A stretch of 64,000 bases of DNA from Pedococcus_A sp963730585. Lineage in GTDB: Bacteria; Actinomycetota; Actinomycetes; Actinomycetales; Dermatophilaceae. Below, piece by piece: positions 34,313-44,205 of the stretch. The translations under genes and the position numbers were made by a program. The notes under the pieces were generated by a model. That model saw nothing but the letters and a program-made list of their open reading frames with translations. It did not search any database and was not told the origin of the DNA. The number at the start of each line of letters is the position of its first letter. The first letter of the stretch is position 1. The DNA is taken from assembly GCA_963730585.1 (NCBI GenBank), contig CAVSSL010000003.1:124001-188000 (forward strand), given 5' to 3'.

Positions 34313-34894
34313 TCAGGTCAGCGTGACGCCGGCCTCGCGCAGCTGCGCGAGGGCCTTCTCGGTGGTCTCGGGGGCGACCCCGGCCGTCAGGTCCAGCAGC
34401 ACGGTCGTCGTGAACCCCTCGGTGGCGGCGTCGAGGGCCGTGGCGCGCACGCAGTGGTCGGTGGCGATGCCGACGACGTGCACCTCCTCGATGCGGCGCC
34501 CGCGCAGCCAGGCGGCCAGGCCGACCTGGCCCTCGTGCTCGACGGTGAAGCCCTCGAATCCGCTGTAGGCGGCGGCGTGGTGGCCCTTGCGGAAGACGGC
34601 GTCCACGGCGTCGAAGGCGCCCGCCACGTGGGGGTGGAACAGGGCTCCGTCGCTGCCGGCCCGGCAGTGCGCCGGCCACGAGTCCACGAAGTCGGGCTGC
34701 TCGCTGAAGTGCGCGCCGGGGTCGTCGTGCCAGTCCGCGGTGGCGACGATCGCGGCATACTCCTCGCCCCGGGCGCCCACGTGCTCGCTGATGCGCCGGG
34801 CGACGTCGGCGCCGCCGGTCACGGCCAGCGAGCCTCCTTCACAGAAGTCGTTCTGGACGTCGACGATGATGAGCGCGCGGGAGGTGCCTGCCAT
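34313..34894 (-). CDS. pncA: Nicotinamidase
   Basis: 193-residue cysteine hydrolase converting nicotinamide to nicotinate for NAD salvage. The catalytic triad is visible: Asp in LIIVDVQNDFCEGG, Lys in VFRKGHH and Cys in IATDHCVRATA. Metal ligands are in TADWHDDPGAHF. ATG 34894 is preferred to an upstream in-frame ATG at 34903 because it begins closer to the conserved strand. The product is the substrate of the nicotinate phosphoribosyltransferase 19 bases upstream in the same direction. Confidence 0.95.
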   Translation of the reverse strand: MAGTSRALIIVDVQNDFCEGGSLAVTGGADVARRISEHVGARGEEYAAIVATADWHDDPGAHFSEQPDFVDSWPAHCRAGSDGALFHPHVAGAFDAVDAVFRKGHHAAAYSGFEGFTVEHEGQVGLAAWLRGRRIEEVHVVGIATDHCVRATALDAATEGFTTTVLLDLTAGVAPETTEKALAQLREAGVTLT

Positions 34895-34913
34895 ACCGCC
34901 CACGCTAGTGCGG

Positions 34914-36230
34914 TCAGGGCAGGTTGTCCTCGAACAGGGTGGGGATGGCCGGCTCGCCGCGCTGGAGCCGGTGCGCCGCGGCGGGCAGCTCGGCGCGGGA
35001 CGCCTCGTGCCGGGCCCGCGCGGCCTCCAGCGTGCACGCCTCCCGGCCGACGACCTCGCCGTCGCGGACCAGGGGGACGAGCAGGGCGCGGTCGTCGCCG
35101 TCGTCGGCCGGGTGCTCGCCGAGACCGATCACCTCGGCCTCGGCGCACCCCTTGGCGTTGAGGCGGCGCAGGGCGTACTTGCGCCCTCCGACGGACTGCT
35201 TGTCCTTGCTCTTCTTGGCGACGCTGACCATGGTGCCGCTGTCGTCGGTGCGGGCCACGAGCTTGTAGACCATGCCGGCCGTGGGGGCGCCCGACCCGGT
35301 CACCAGCGACGTGCCCACGCCGTAGCGGTCGACCGGCCCGGCCGCGAGGCCGGCGATGGCGTACTCGTCGAGGTCGGAGGTCACGACGATCTTGGTGTCC
35401 TGGGCGCCGAGGTCGTTGAGCAGGGCGCGCACCTCACGCGCCTGGCTCAGCAGGTCGCCGGAGTCGAGCCGCACGGCGCCGAGCTCCGGGCCGGCGATCT
35501 CGACGGCGGTCCGCACGGCGCTGACGACGTCGTAGGTGTCGACGAGCAGGGTGGTGCCCTTGCCGAGCGACTCGACCTGGGCGGTGAACGCCTCCCGCTC
35601 GTCGTCGTGCAGGAGGGTGAACGCGTGCGCGGCCGTGCCGGCCGTGGGCACGCCGTAGCGGCGCCCCGCCTCCAGGTTGGAGGTGGTGGCGAAACCGGCG
35701 ATGTATGCCGCGCGGGCGGCGGCCACGGCCGCCTCCTCGTGGGTGCGGCGCGAGCCCATCTCGATGCAGGGCCGGTCGCCGGCGGCGGAGGTCATCCGCG
35801 AGGCCGCGCTGGCGACTGCGCTGTCGTGGTTGAGGATGCTCAGCACCAGCGTCTCGAGCACCACCCCGTGCGCGAAGTCCGACTCGACGACCAGCACGGG
35901 GGAGTAGGGGAAGTAGCACTCGCCCTCGGCGTAGCCCCAGATGTCGCCCCGGAACCGGTAGGAGGCGAGGAACTCCAGCGTCGCGTCGTCGACCACCGTG
36001 GTCCGGCGCAGCTGGTCGATCTCCTCGTCGGAGAAGCGGAAGCTCTCGATCGCGTCGAGCAGGCGGCCCGTGCCGGCGACGACGCCGTAGCGACGGCCCT
36101 CGGGCAGGCGGCGCGAGAACACCTCGAAGACGCAGTCGCGCGAGGCCGCTCCGCTGCGCAGCGCAGCCTCCACCATGGTGAGCTCGTAGTGGTCGGTGAG
36201 CAGGGCAGTGCTGGGTACCGATGGAGTCAC
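34914..36230 (-). CDS. pncB: Nicotinate phosphoribosyltransferase
   Basis: 438 residues. Converts nicotinate and PRPP to nicotinate mononucleotide. N-terminal TDHYELTMVEAALRSG and the phosphoribosyl-binding segments (AHAFTLLHDDEREAF, LLVDTYD, GAVRLDSGDL, KIVVTSDLDEYAI) identify the family. The GTG at 36230 starts it. Forms an NAD-salvage pair with pncA. It is divergent from clpS with only 22 bases between them, so promoters must overlap the coding ends. Confidence 0.95.
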   Translation of the reverse strand: MTPSVPSTALLTDHYELTMVEAALRSGAASRDCVFEVFSRRLPEGRRYGVVAGTGRLLDAIESFRFSDEEIDQLRRTTVVDDATLEFLASYRFRGDIWGYAEGECYFPYSPVLVVESDFAHGVVLETLVLSILNHDSAVASAASRMTSAAGDRPCIEMGSRRTHEEAAVAAARAAYIAGFATTSNLEAGRRYGVPTAGTAAHAFTLLHDDEREAFTAQVESLGKGTTLLVDTYDVVSAVRTAVEIAGPELGAVRLDSGDLLSQAREVRALLNDLGAQDTKIVVTSDLDEYAIAGLAAGPVDRYGVGTSLVTGSGAPTAGMVYKLVARTDDSGTMVSVAKKSKDKQSVGGRKYALRRLNAKGCAEAEVIGLGEHPADDGDDRALLVPLVRDGEVVGREACTLEAARARHEASRAELPAAAHRLQRGEPAIPTLFEDNLP

Positions 36231-36252
36231 AACGGCAGCCTATTGTGGGGTC

Positions 36253-36543
36253 GTGTCGATCGCCCCCGTAGAGCAGGAGCGCGTCTCCACGAGCGAGGAC
36301 GCCGAGCTCGACGTCCCGTGGATCACGCTGGTCTGGAACGACCCCGTCAACCTCATGTCCTACGTGACCTTCGTCTTCCAGACCTACTTCGGCTACTCCA
36401 AGGCCAAGGCGGAGAAGCTGATGATGGACGTGCACGTCAAGGGCCGCGCCGTCGTCTCGACGGGCACCCGCGAGAAGATGGAGGCCGACACCGAGGCCCT
36501 CCAGGGCTACGGCCTGTGGGCCACCTTCCAGAAGGACAGCTGA
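36253..36543 (+). CDS. clpS: ATP-dependent Clp protease adaptor ClpS
   Basis: 96-residue N-degron adaptor delivering substrates to ClpAP/ClpCP. The family core is complete: WITLVWNDPVNLMSYVTFVFQTYFG (split here), KAKAEKLMMDVHVKGRAVVSTGTREKME. GTG start at 36253. The DUF2017 gene begins at the next base after its stop, the usual actinobacterial clpS-DUF2017-murI order. Confidence 0.96.
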   Translation: MSIAPVEQERVSTSEDAELDVPWITLVWNDPVNLMSYVTFVFQTYFGYSKAKAEKLMMDVHVKGRAVVSTGTREKMEADTEALQGYGLWATFQKDS

Positions 36544-37209
36544 GTGGCGCGGGGATTCAAGCGCAAGGGCGAGCTCTTCGTCGCCAAGCTCGACGCGGTG
36601 GAGCGGGGGCTCGTCGTCGGGCTCATGGAGCAGGTGCGCGAGCTGCTCGAGCCCGCCGAGCCCGCGGGCGATGCCGCGAGCCAGTCGTCGCACGACCAGG
36701 GTGGCGACACCTTCGACCAGATCGTGGCGGGCCTCGGCGGCTCGGGTTGGGGCGTCTCGGTGTCGCCGGAGGACCAGGTGCCGGGTGCGCCGTCGTCCCC
36801 CGGGGCCCTGCACGACCGTGACCCCGCCCTGGACCGCCTCCTCCCCGCGGCGCACCGTGAGGATGAGCAGATCGCCGCGGAGTTCCGGCGGTTCACCGAG
36901 CAGGGCCTGCGCGCCCGCAAGACCGCCAACCTGTCGACCGCGATCACAGCGCTGTCGGCGTTCGACGACCAGCCGGAGAACCAGCGCGTCGAGCTCGACG
37001 AGGCGCAGGCCGTCGCGCTGGTGGTCGCGCTCACCGACGTGCGCCTGGTGCTGGGCGAGCGGCTGGACCTGCGCACCGACGAGGACCTCGAGCTCCTCGA
37101 GGAGCGCGCCTCGTCGCTCGACGACGACGACCCGGCGGTCTACGCGCTGGCCGTCTACGACTTCCTGACCTGGCTGCAGGAGACGCTGGCGCACGCGCTG
37201 GCGCGCTGA
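36544..37209 (+). CDS. DUF2017 family protein
   Basis: 221 residues of the actinobacterial DUF2017 family, always found beside clpS. Largely alpha-helical and acidic, with DPALDRLLPAAHREDEQIAAEFRRFTEQGLRARK and a C-terminal YDFLTWLQETLAHAL. The middle (~residues 40-90) is low-complexity. GTG start one base after the clpS stop. Function unknown; the constant linkage suggests a role with Clp proteolysis. Confidence 0.9.
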   Translation: MARGFKRKGELFVAKLDAVERGLVVGLMEQVRELLEPAEPAGDAASQSSHDQGGDTFDQIVAGLGGSGWGVSVSPEDQVPGAPSSPGALHDRDPALDRLLPAAHREDEQIAAEFRRFTEQGLRARKTANLSTAITALSAFDDQPENQRVELDEAQAVALVVALTDVRLVLGERLDLRTDEDLELLEERASSLDDDDPAVYALAVYDFLTWLQETLAHALAR

Positions 37210-37373
37210 CCGGGTCAGTCCCAGCGGCGTTCCGACGGCGCCCCCTCTGCGCGGGGGTGACCAGCGCGGCATACCACCGGCGGGCGCGCCGCAGGGGGTT
37301 CGTGAACGCACTGTGACCGACGCGACGGGCTGTCGATGCGAGCGCTGACGGTGCTCCGGCCTACATTTGTCCG

Positions 37374-38180
37374 GTGGCAGATGCACCGATCGGGATCTTC
37401 GACTCCGGCTACGGCGGGTTGACCGTCGCCCGGTCGGTCCTCGACCAGCTGCCCCACGAGCCCGTGGTCTACCTCGCCGACACCGCCCGTCAGCCCTACG
37501 GCCCCAAGCCCATCGCGCAGACCCGCGAGTACGCCCTCGAGTGCCTCGACCGGCTCGTCGAGCGCGGTGTGAAGGCCCTCGTCATCGCCTGCAACACCGC
37601 GAGCGCGGCGGTCCTGCACGACGCCCGTGAGCGCTACGACGTGCCGGTGGTCGAGGTGATCCGTCCCGCGGTGCGACGTGCCGCGGCGGCCACCCGCAAC
37701 CAGCGCGTGGGTGTCATCTCCACCCGGGGCACTCACCAGTCGGGGGCCTACATCGACGCCTTCGCCGCCGCCCCACACGTGCAGGTCGCCTCCCAGCCCT
37801 GCCCGCGGTTCGTCGAGTTCGTCGAGGCCGGCATCACGAGCGGGCCCGAGCTGCTCGGCGTGGCCCGCGAGTACCTCGCGCCGGTGCAGGCCCGCGACGT
37901 CGACACCCTCATCCTCGGCTGCACCCACTACCCGTTGCTCACGGGCGTCATCTCCTACGTCATGGGCGACGGGGTCACCCTGGTGTCCAGCGCCGAGGAG
38001 ACGGCCAAGGACGTCTTCCGCGTCCTCGCCGACGCCGACGCGCTGCGCCCCGACCACCTGCCGCAGCCGCAGCACGAGTTCCTGACGACCGGTGACCCCG
38101 ACGAGTTCGCTCGGTTCGCCCGACGCTTCCTCGGGCCGGAGGTCGTCGCGGCGCGACCCGAGTCGGTGGTGCCGGCATGA
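37374..38180 (+). CDS. murI: Glutamate racemase
   Basis: 268 residues. Interconverts L- and D-glutamate for peptidoglycan. The two catalytic cysteines are present in ALVIACNTASAAVL and LILGCTHYPLL, and the N-terminal IFDSGYGGLTVARS is typical. GTG start at 37374. Its stop overlaps the next start (ATGA), so the MBL gene is coupled. The 164-base upstream region carries a GTATGCCG-type octamer at 37270. Confidence 0.96.
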   Translation: MADAPIGIFDSGYGGLTVARSVLDQLPHEPVVYLADTARQPYGPKPIAQTREYALECLDRLVERGVKALVIACNTASAAVLHDARERYDVPVVEVIRPAVRRAAAATRNQRVGVISTRGTHQSGAYIDAFAAAPHVQVASQPCPRFVEFVEAGITSGPELLGVAREYLAPVQARDVDTLILGCTHYPLLTGVISYVMGDGVTLVSSAEETAKDVFRVLADADALRPDHLPQPQHEFLTTGDPDEFARFARRFLGPEVVAARPESVVPA

Positions 38181-38944
38181 GGCTCACCATCGTGGGGTGC
38201 TCGGGCTCGTTCGCCGGGCCGAACTCGCCGGCGTCGAGCTACCTGCTGCGCGCCGAGCAGGACGGCCGCGACGTCAACCTCCTGCTCGACCTCGGCAGCG
38301 GCGCGCTCGGGGCCCTGCAGCGGCACATCGACCCGGCCGACCTCGACGCGGTCATGGTCAGCCACCTGCACCCCGACCACTGCGTCGACCTGCTCGGCCT
38401 CTACGTCACGCGCAAGTACCAGCCGTCGGGACCGCTGTCCGACCCGCTGCCGGTCTACGGCCCGAAGGACACCGCCGAGCGGATCGAGCTCGCCTACCAC
38501 GGGCTCGACGACGGCGGCATGAACAACGAGTTCGTCTTCCACGGCCTCACCGACCAGGAGCCGGTCACGGTCGGGCCGTTCACCGTGACGCCCTTCCGGG
38601 TCAACCACCCCGTCGAGACCTACGGCTTCCGCGTGGAGGCGGGTGGCCGGGTCCTCGCCTACAGCGGTGACACCGACACCTGCGAGGCCCTCACGCCGCT
38701 GTTCACCGGCGCCGACCTGGTGCTGGCCGACGCGGCCTTCGTCGACGGGCGCGACGCCGCGCGCGACATCCACCTCTCCGGCAGCCGGGCGGCCCAGGCC
38801 GCCGTCGATGCCGGGGGAGTGTCGCGGCTGATGCTCACCCACCTGCCGTCGTGGAACGACCCCGCCGTATGCCGCGCGCAGGCCGCCGCGGTGTGGCCCG
38901 GCGAGGTGGAGCTCGCCCGGCCCGACGCGACCTACGCGATCTAG
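38177..38944 (+). CDS. MBL-fold metallo-hydrolase
   Basis: 255-residue metallo-beta-lactamase-fold hydrolase of the RNase Z/cyclic-phosphodiesterase-like group. The metal motif HLHPDHCVDLLG lies near residue 60, with further ligands in YSGDTDTCEAL, LADAAFVDGRD and MLTHLPSWNDP. This gene commonly lies between murI and rph in actinobacteria. The substrate is not established. Confidence 0.9.
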   Translation: MRLTIVGCSGSFAGPNSPASSYLLRAEQDGRDVNLLLDLGSGALGALQRHIDPADLDAVMVSHLHPDHCVDLLGLYVTRKYQPSGPLSDPLPVYGPKDTAERIELAYHGLDDGGMNNEFVFHGLTDQEPVTVGPFTVTPFRVNHPVETYGFRVEAGGRVLAYSGDTDTCEALTPLFTGADLVLADAAFVDGRDAARDIHLSGSRAAQAAVDAGGVSRLMLTHLPSWNDPAVCRAQAAAVWPGEVELARPDATYAI

Positions 38945-38980
38945 CCCCGAGGTGCGGCGCCGCCGCCCTACTGTGGCGGT

Positions 38981-39472
38981 GTGATCACGATCGACGAGGC
39001 GGCCGCCGAGCGGATGTGGGACGACTACAAGCGAGCCCACCCGGACCGGCACAGCGAGAACGAGTCGCCGCCCGCCGAGTACTTCGGGGACTCACCCGAG
39101 ATGGCCGACGAGCTGCTCGAGGCCGTGGTCAACGGACCCAAGCGTGCCACCGCCGCGCTGGTGGCCGAGTTCGCCGACGGCGACGAGGCGCTCCCGCGCA
39201 TCGGGTCGCACTGGATCGCCTGCGACGGACGCGGCCAGCCGCGTCTGGTGATGCGCTCCCTCGAGCTGCGCGTGGGGCCGGTCGCCAGCGTGGACGAGGC
39301 CTTCGCCTACGACGAGGGCGAAGGGGAGCGCACGCGTGAGTGGTGGCTGGACGCGCACCGCGGCTACTGGCAGCGTTCGTGTGCCCGGATGGGGCTGGAC
39401 TACGACGACAGCCTGGAGTGCGTCTTCGAGCGCTTCACGGTGGTCTGGCCACCGGAGCTCGCGGACACCTGA
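38981..39472 (+). CDS. ASCH domain-containing protein
   Basis: 163 residues from a GTG at 38981. Core ASCH features: AEYFGDSPEMADELLEAVVNGPKRATA and a barrel with IGSHWIACDGRGQPRLVMRSLELRVGP (split), ending WWLDAHRGYW and VFERFTVVWP. ASCH proteins bind RNA or modified nucleosides. It sits inside the murI-rph neighbourhood. Substrate unknown. Confidence 0.85.
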   Translation: MITIDEAAAERMWDDYKRAHPDRHSENESPPAEYFGDSPEMADELLEAVVNGPKRATAALVAEFADGDEALPRIGSHWIACDGRGQPRLVMRSLELRVGPVASVDEAFAYDEGEGERTREWWLDAHRGYWQRSCARMGLDYDDSLECVFERFTVVWPPELADT

Positions 39473-39515
39473 CCTCTGCTTGCCCGAGTCGGCTCGACCC
39501 CATCCGCGGGGTGGC

Positions 39516-41947
39516 TCACTCGACGACCCGCAGCGTGGCGGGGATGTCCATCCGGCGCAGGCGACGGGTGCTCAGCAACGGCGCCAGGCTGACCACGACG
39601 ACGGTGAGGCCGAAGGTCGCCATCCAGGTGGCCGTCGACACCGTGGGTTCGATCTCCACCTCGGGCATCACGGTGTCGAACCCGGCGACGAGGTAGGTCA
39701 GCGCCAGGTAGCCGCCACCCAGCCCCACGACGGCCCCCAGGGCGCCGATGACCGCGTTCTCCGCCATCGCCATGCCCGAGACCATCCGTGGCGGCAGGCC
39801 GAACGCGAACATGGTCGCGTTGTCGCGGGCCCGCTCGTCGGCGCTGAGGCTGGCCGTGTTGAACGCGATGAGCAGGGCGAGGAGCAGGGTGGCCACCTCG
39901 ACGACCCGAAGGATGCCCGTGAACTCGTCGAGTCGCCGGTCCACCATCTCCGCGAACCCGGCGGCCGGCTCGACGGCGCTCACGCCCCGCTGGCCGAACA
40001 GGCTGCGCACCAGGGACGACTGCGGGGTGCCCGGCGCGGGCACGACCGCGAGCGTGTTGACCGCTCCGGACAGGCCCATCGAGCCCGCCCAGCGCGTGTC
40101 GAGGTAGGCATAGGCGCGGAGCGGGTGTGGCTGCAACCCGCTGACCCGCAGCGGGGTGGTGGTGAGGGTCATCCCCGTCGGCGACAGCACCGGGTGGCGC
40201 ACGCCCACGGTGTCGCCGACTACCACACCGAGGTCGCGAGCAGCCTTGCGCGACAGGATGATTCCGTCAGTCGCGGCGGCCTGACTGCCCTCGACGAGGC
40301 TGGGCGCCCACACGGGGTTGTCGAGGTCGAGCACCTCCACCACGACGTCGACGGTGTGGCCGCCGGCGGCTGACGGTGGCCGGCAGCCGCACCGACCCGG
40401 AGACGTCGCCGGCCCCCGTCGCCCCGGCGACGTCCCGGACCACCGGGGAGGAACTCGGGTAGAAGCGGTCGAGGGTGACGGTCAGCCGCTGCGGGGAGGC
40501 GCGCTCGACCTCGGCGCTGCTCTGGTCCTTCACGCCGGTGAAGGTGTCGAGCAGGCCGAGAACGGCGACGAGGCAGGTGACGGCGGCCGCGATGCCGAGG
40601 GCCGTGAGCAGCGTGCGGCGCGGTGCCCGCACCACGTTGCGCAGCGGCATCGACCACCAGCTGCGACCGGGCAGGTGCACCCGGCGGACCAGGCGGCTGG
40701 CGCGGCGCGAACCGGCTGACGCGTAGACGCTGGTGCGGATCGCCTCCACCGGCTGCAGCCGCAGGGCCCGCCGCAACGGCAGCACCGTGGCCACGACGGG
40801 GATGAGGAACCCGAGGGCCGCCGCCTGGAGGAACCGCCCCGTCTGGAACGGCGTGAGCCACACCGGCAGCGGCAGCAGGTTCTCGAACTCCCGGCGCATG
40901 GCCAGCCCCAGGAGCCAGCCGACGCCGATGCCCGCGACGACGCCGGCGACGGCGATCTGCACGCCGACCAGAAGGGGGCGCAGCGCCAGGGCCCGCGGCG
41001 TCACCCCGAGGGCCATCCCCACGCCGAGCTCCCGCCGCTGCGCCTCGATCATCCGGGTCACGAGGTTGAAGCAGGCGAGGGCGGCGCCGAGCAGGATCAG
41101 GAGCGCGAAGGTGTTCCACGTCGTCTGGTCGTTGCGGGCGTCGGCGTAGAGGCCCCGGTAGACGATGTCGTCGTCGCGGTTCGTGACCGTGCCGCCGACC
41201 GGTGCCATCACCGCCGCCAGCTCCCGCTGCACCCGGTCGCGGTCCGCGCCCGCGCGCAACCGCAGGACGAGGTCGTTGACCTGGCCCGGGTGGCCCGACA
41301 TCTGTTGTGCGCTGCGCAGTGGAAGGTAGAGCACGGCGAACCCGGCGTCACCGAGGACCTGCCCGCTGTGCCCGGTGATGCGGAAGTACTCGGGCGAGTA
41401 GCCGGTGCCGACGTAGGCCAGCCGCTCGCCTCCGCTCAGGGTGAGCGTGCCTGACGCCGGCAGGTCGTAGACACCGGCGAACTTGGACTCCAGCACGGCA
41501 GTGGGCCGGCCGTCGTCGGTGGGTGCCAGGGCCCGCCCGCCGGCGACGAAGACGGTGTCGACCCGCGCGGTCGTCGACTGGCCCACGACCTCCCCGGGCA
41601 CGAGGACGCTGGTGGGGCCGCGAGTGGCATCCACCTGGGTGGGTACGACGAGGCGCTCGTCGGCCGCCTCGACGTCAACCGGAGGACGGGAGGGAGCCGA
41701 GGGCCTTGAGCAGGGCGCCCTGGGGGACGAAGCCGCCCTCGGGCAGGCGCACCTTGAGGTCGTGCATCCCCAGCGACGCGTAGCTGGCGTCCTGGGACGC
41801 GATCCGCCAGGCGGTGGTGCCACCGAGCCCGGCGAAGGCGCCGGTGCCGAGGGCGATGACCAGCGCGAGAGCAGTGACGAGCACCCACCGGCGCCGCAGG
41901 TCGCGCCACGACCACCGCAGCCACAGACGCGCCCGTGCCGGGTTCAT
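39516..41947 (-). CDS. FtsX/MacB-type ABC transporter permease, two apparent +1 frameshifts
   Basis: Permease of the partner ATPase upstream. Reading starts at ATG 41947 (RARLWLRWSWRDLRRRWVLV) and passes through three frames. The switches fall near 41680-41695 and 40365-40372. Removing one base at each gives about 809 residues with two FtsX domains: a first membrane helix, an extracellular MacB-like periplasmic region, three helices, then a second copy (GRSWWSMPLRNVVRAPRRTLLTALG...) and three final helices. Both splits are small and in conserved stretches, so sequence error is likely. Substrate unknown. Confidence 0.83.
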
Positions 41948-41953
41948 CGCGGC

Positions 41954-42736
41954 CTACCACCGCAGCTCGTCGGTGCGCCGCTTTCCCCCGACCGGCGGTC
42001 CGTCGCGGATGATGCGGCCGCTGGAGAGCTCGATGACCCGGTCGGCGATCCGCGAGATCTCGCGGTTGTGGCTGACCACCAGCACGGACTTGCCCGCCTC
42101 GGCCTGCGCCTGCAGCAGCTGGAGGATCTGCACGCCGGTGGTGAAGTCCAGCTCTCCCGTGGGTTCGTCGGCCAGCAGGATGGGGTTCTCCGTGGCCAGC
42201 GCCCGGGCGATGGCCACACGTTGCTGCTCGCCGCCGGAGAGCTGGTGGGGGAAGTGCTGGACGCGGTCGCCGAGCCCGACCCGCTCGAGCACCTCCCGCG
42301 CGACCTGCTCGGCGTCGGCCCGGCCGGCGACATCCGCCCCGAACTGGACGTTCTCCAGAGCCGTGAGGCCGGGGAAGAGGTTGAAGGTCTGGAAGATGAA
42401 CGAGACGGTGCGTCGGCGAAAGGCGAACATCTCGCGGCGGGACGCCCCGCTCATGTCCTGGCCGTTGATGGCGACCCGGCCCTCGGTGGGGGTGTCCAGC
42501 ACGCCGATGAGGTTGAGCAGGGTGGTCTTTCCGCACCCTGAGGGGCCGAGCACCACGACGAAGGCCATCTCGTCGACGTGCAGGCTGACGTCGTCGAGGG
42601 CGGTGACCGTGACGTCGCCGATGCGGTAGCGCTTGCACACGTTGTCGAGGTCGACGCGTGTGCCACGCGGCTGGGTCTGCACCGCGGCCTCCGAGGCGAG
42701 CGGGCTCCTGTCCTCCGTGTGCTCCAGCCTCTCCAT
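41954..42736 (-). CDS. MacB/LolD-type ABC transporter ATP-binding protein
   Basis: 260 residues. Walker A GPSGCGKTTLL, Q-loop in FIFQTFNLFPGLTALENV, signature LSGGEQQRVAIARAL, Walker B ILLADEPTGELD, H-loop VVSHN. This pattern is typical of ATPases paired with FtsX-type permeases. The extra ~25 N-terminal residues are polar. Its stop is 6 bases upstream of the permease ATG, so they form one operon. Confidence 0.94.
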   Translation of the reverse strand: MERLEHTEDRSPLASEAAVQTQPRGTRVDLDNVCKRYRIGDVTVTALDDVSLHVDEMAFVVVLGPSGCGKTTLLNLIGVLDTPTEGRVAINGQDMSGASRREMFAFRRRTVSFIFQTFNLFPGLTALENVQFGADVAGRADAEQVAREVLERVGLGDRVQHFPHQLSGGEQQRVAIARALATENPILLADEPTGELDFTTGVQILQLLQAQAEAGKSVLVVSHNREISRIADRVIELSSGRIIRDGPPVGGKRRTDELRW

Positions 42737-42825
42737 GACCTCAGCGTCAGCCGGTTCCGGAACACCGCCCTAGAGCCGAAGGTCCCCGCACGGCGGCGTC
42801 CGGTGCAGTCGCTAGCCTTGCCGGC

Positions 42826-43573
42826 ATGACCCGTCACGATGGCCGCGCCCCCGACCAGCTCCGCGAGGTGCGCATCACGCGCAACTGGCTCGACCACGCC
42901 GAGGGCAGTGTCCTCGTGGAGTTCGGCCGCACCCGCGTGCTCTGCGCGGCCTCGTTCACCGCCGGGGTGCCGCGCTGGCTGAAGGGCCAGGGCACCGGCT
43001 GGGTCACGGCGGAGTACGAGATGCTGCCGCGCTCGACCAACACGCGCAGTGACCGGGAGTCCCGCAAGGGCCGCGTCGGCGGGCGCACCCACGAGATCTC
43101 CCGCCTCATCGGGCGCAGCCTGCGCGCGATCATCGACACCAAGGCGCTGGGCGAGAACACGATCGTCCTCGACTGCGACGTGCTGCAGGCCGACGGCGGC
43201 ACCCGCACCGCGGCCATCACCGGCGCCTACGTGGCACTGGTCGACGCGATCGAGGACGCCCGCGCGAAGGGGCTGCTGTCGGCGAGTGCCAAGCCGCTGA
43301 CCGGGCTCGGTGGCGGCCGTCTCCGTCGGCATCATCGACGGCGAGCCGGTGCTCGACCTCGACTACCCGGAGGACGTGGGCGCGGGCACCGACATGAACG
43401 TCGTCATGACCGGCTCCGGGGAGTACGTCGAGGTGCAGGGCACGGCCGAGGGCAAGCCGTTCGACCGCGACCTGCTCAACTCGCTGCTCGACCTGGCCGC
43501 GAAGGGCTGCGCCGACCTGACGACCCTGCAGGAGGGCGCCCTCGCCGCGACCCCTCGGGAGCGCGTGCGATGA
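42826..43573 (+). CDS. rph: Ribonuclease PH, apparent +1 frameshift
   Basis: 3'-to-5' phosphorolytic exoribonuclease trimming tRNA 3' ends. The first ~160 residues (GRAPDQLREVRITRNWLDHAEGS split, PRSTNTRSDRESRKGRVGGRTHEI, ALGENTIVLDCDVLQADGGTRTAAI) are in one frame and the rest (SVAAVSVGIIDGEPVLDLDY, MNVVMTGSGEYVEVQGTAEG) in the next. The switch is near 43300-43311. Removing one base gives 248 residues, the normal length. The corrected stop overlaps rdgB (ATGA). A real inactivation of this conserved gene would be surprising. Confidence 0.92.
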
Positions 43574-44181
43574 CGAAGCTGGTGCTCGCCACCCGCAACC
43601 AGCACAAGGTCGTGGAGCTGCGGCACATCCTGGCCGACGTCTGCGAGGAGCTCGGCCTCGAGATCGTCGGGGCCTCCGACTTCCCGGACGCACCGGACGT
43701 CGTCGAGGACGGCGTGACGTTCGAGGAGAACGCCCGGCTCAAGGCCGTGGCGGTGGCCGAGGCCACCGGCCTGCCGGCGATCGCCGACGACTCGGGCCTG
43801 GCCGTCGACGTGCTCGGCGGGGCGCCCGGCATCTTCAGCGCCCGCTGGGCCGGCAGCCACGGCAACGACCGCGCCAACCTCGAGCTGCTGCTCGACCAGC
43901 TCTCGGACGTCAAGGACGAGCACCGCGGCGCAGCCTTCGTGTGCGCGGCCGTGCTGGCACTGCCGGACGGCACCACGCGCTCCGCCGAGGGCCGTATGCC
44001 GGGCACCCTGGCCCGGGAGGCCAAGGGCACCAACGGTTTTGGTTACGACCCCATCCTTGTCGTGGAGGGTGACGGGCGGCACTGCGCCGAGCTGTCCAAG
44101 GAGGAGAAGAACGCGATCTCCCACCGCGGCAAGGCGTTCCGCGCGATGGTGCCGCACCTGCGCGAGCTGCTGGGCCGCTAG
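43570..44181 (+). CDS. rdgB: XTP/dITP pyrophosphatase (RdgB/HAM1)
   Basis: 203 residues. Removes non-canonical purine nucleotides. Family motifs: LVLATRNQHKVVELR at the start, TFEENARLKA, IADDSGLAVDVLGGAPGIFSARWAG (split) and GFGYDPI. The ATG at 43570 overlaps the frame-corrected rph stop, the usual actinobacterial rph-rdgB pair. The frame is also open upstream because of the rph frameshift, but that extension is rph. Confidence 0.95.
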   Translation: MTKLVLATRNQHKVVELRHILADVCEELGLEIVGASDFPDAPDVVEDGVTFEENARLKAVAVAEATGLPAIADDSGLAVDVLGGAPGIFSARWAGSHGNDRANLELLLDQLSDVKDEHRGAAFVCAAVLALPDGTTRSAEGRMPGTLAREAKGTNGFGYDPILVVEGDGRHCAELSKEEKNAISHRGKAFRAMVPHLRELLGR

Positions 44182-44205
44182 CCAGGAGCCCTCGTCGGCG
44201 CCGGA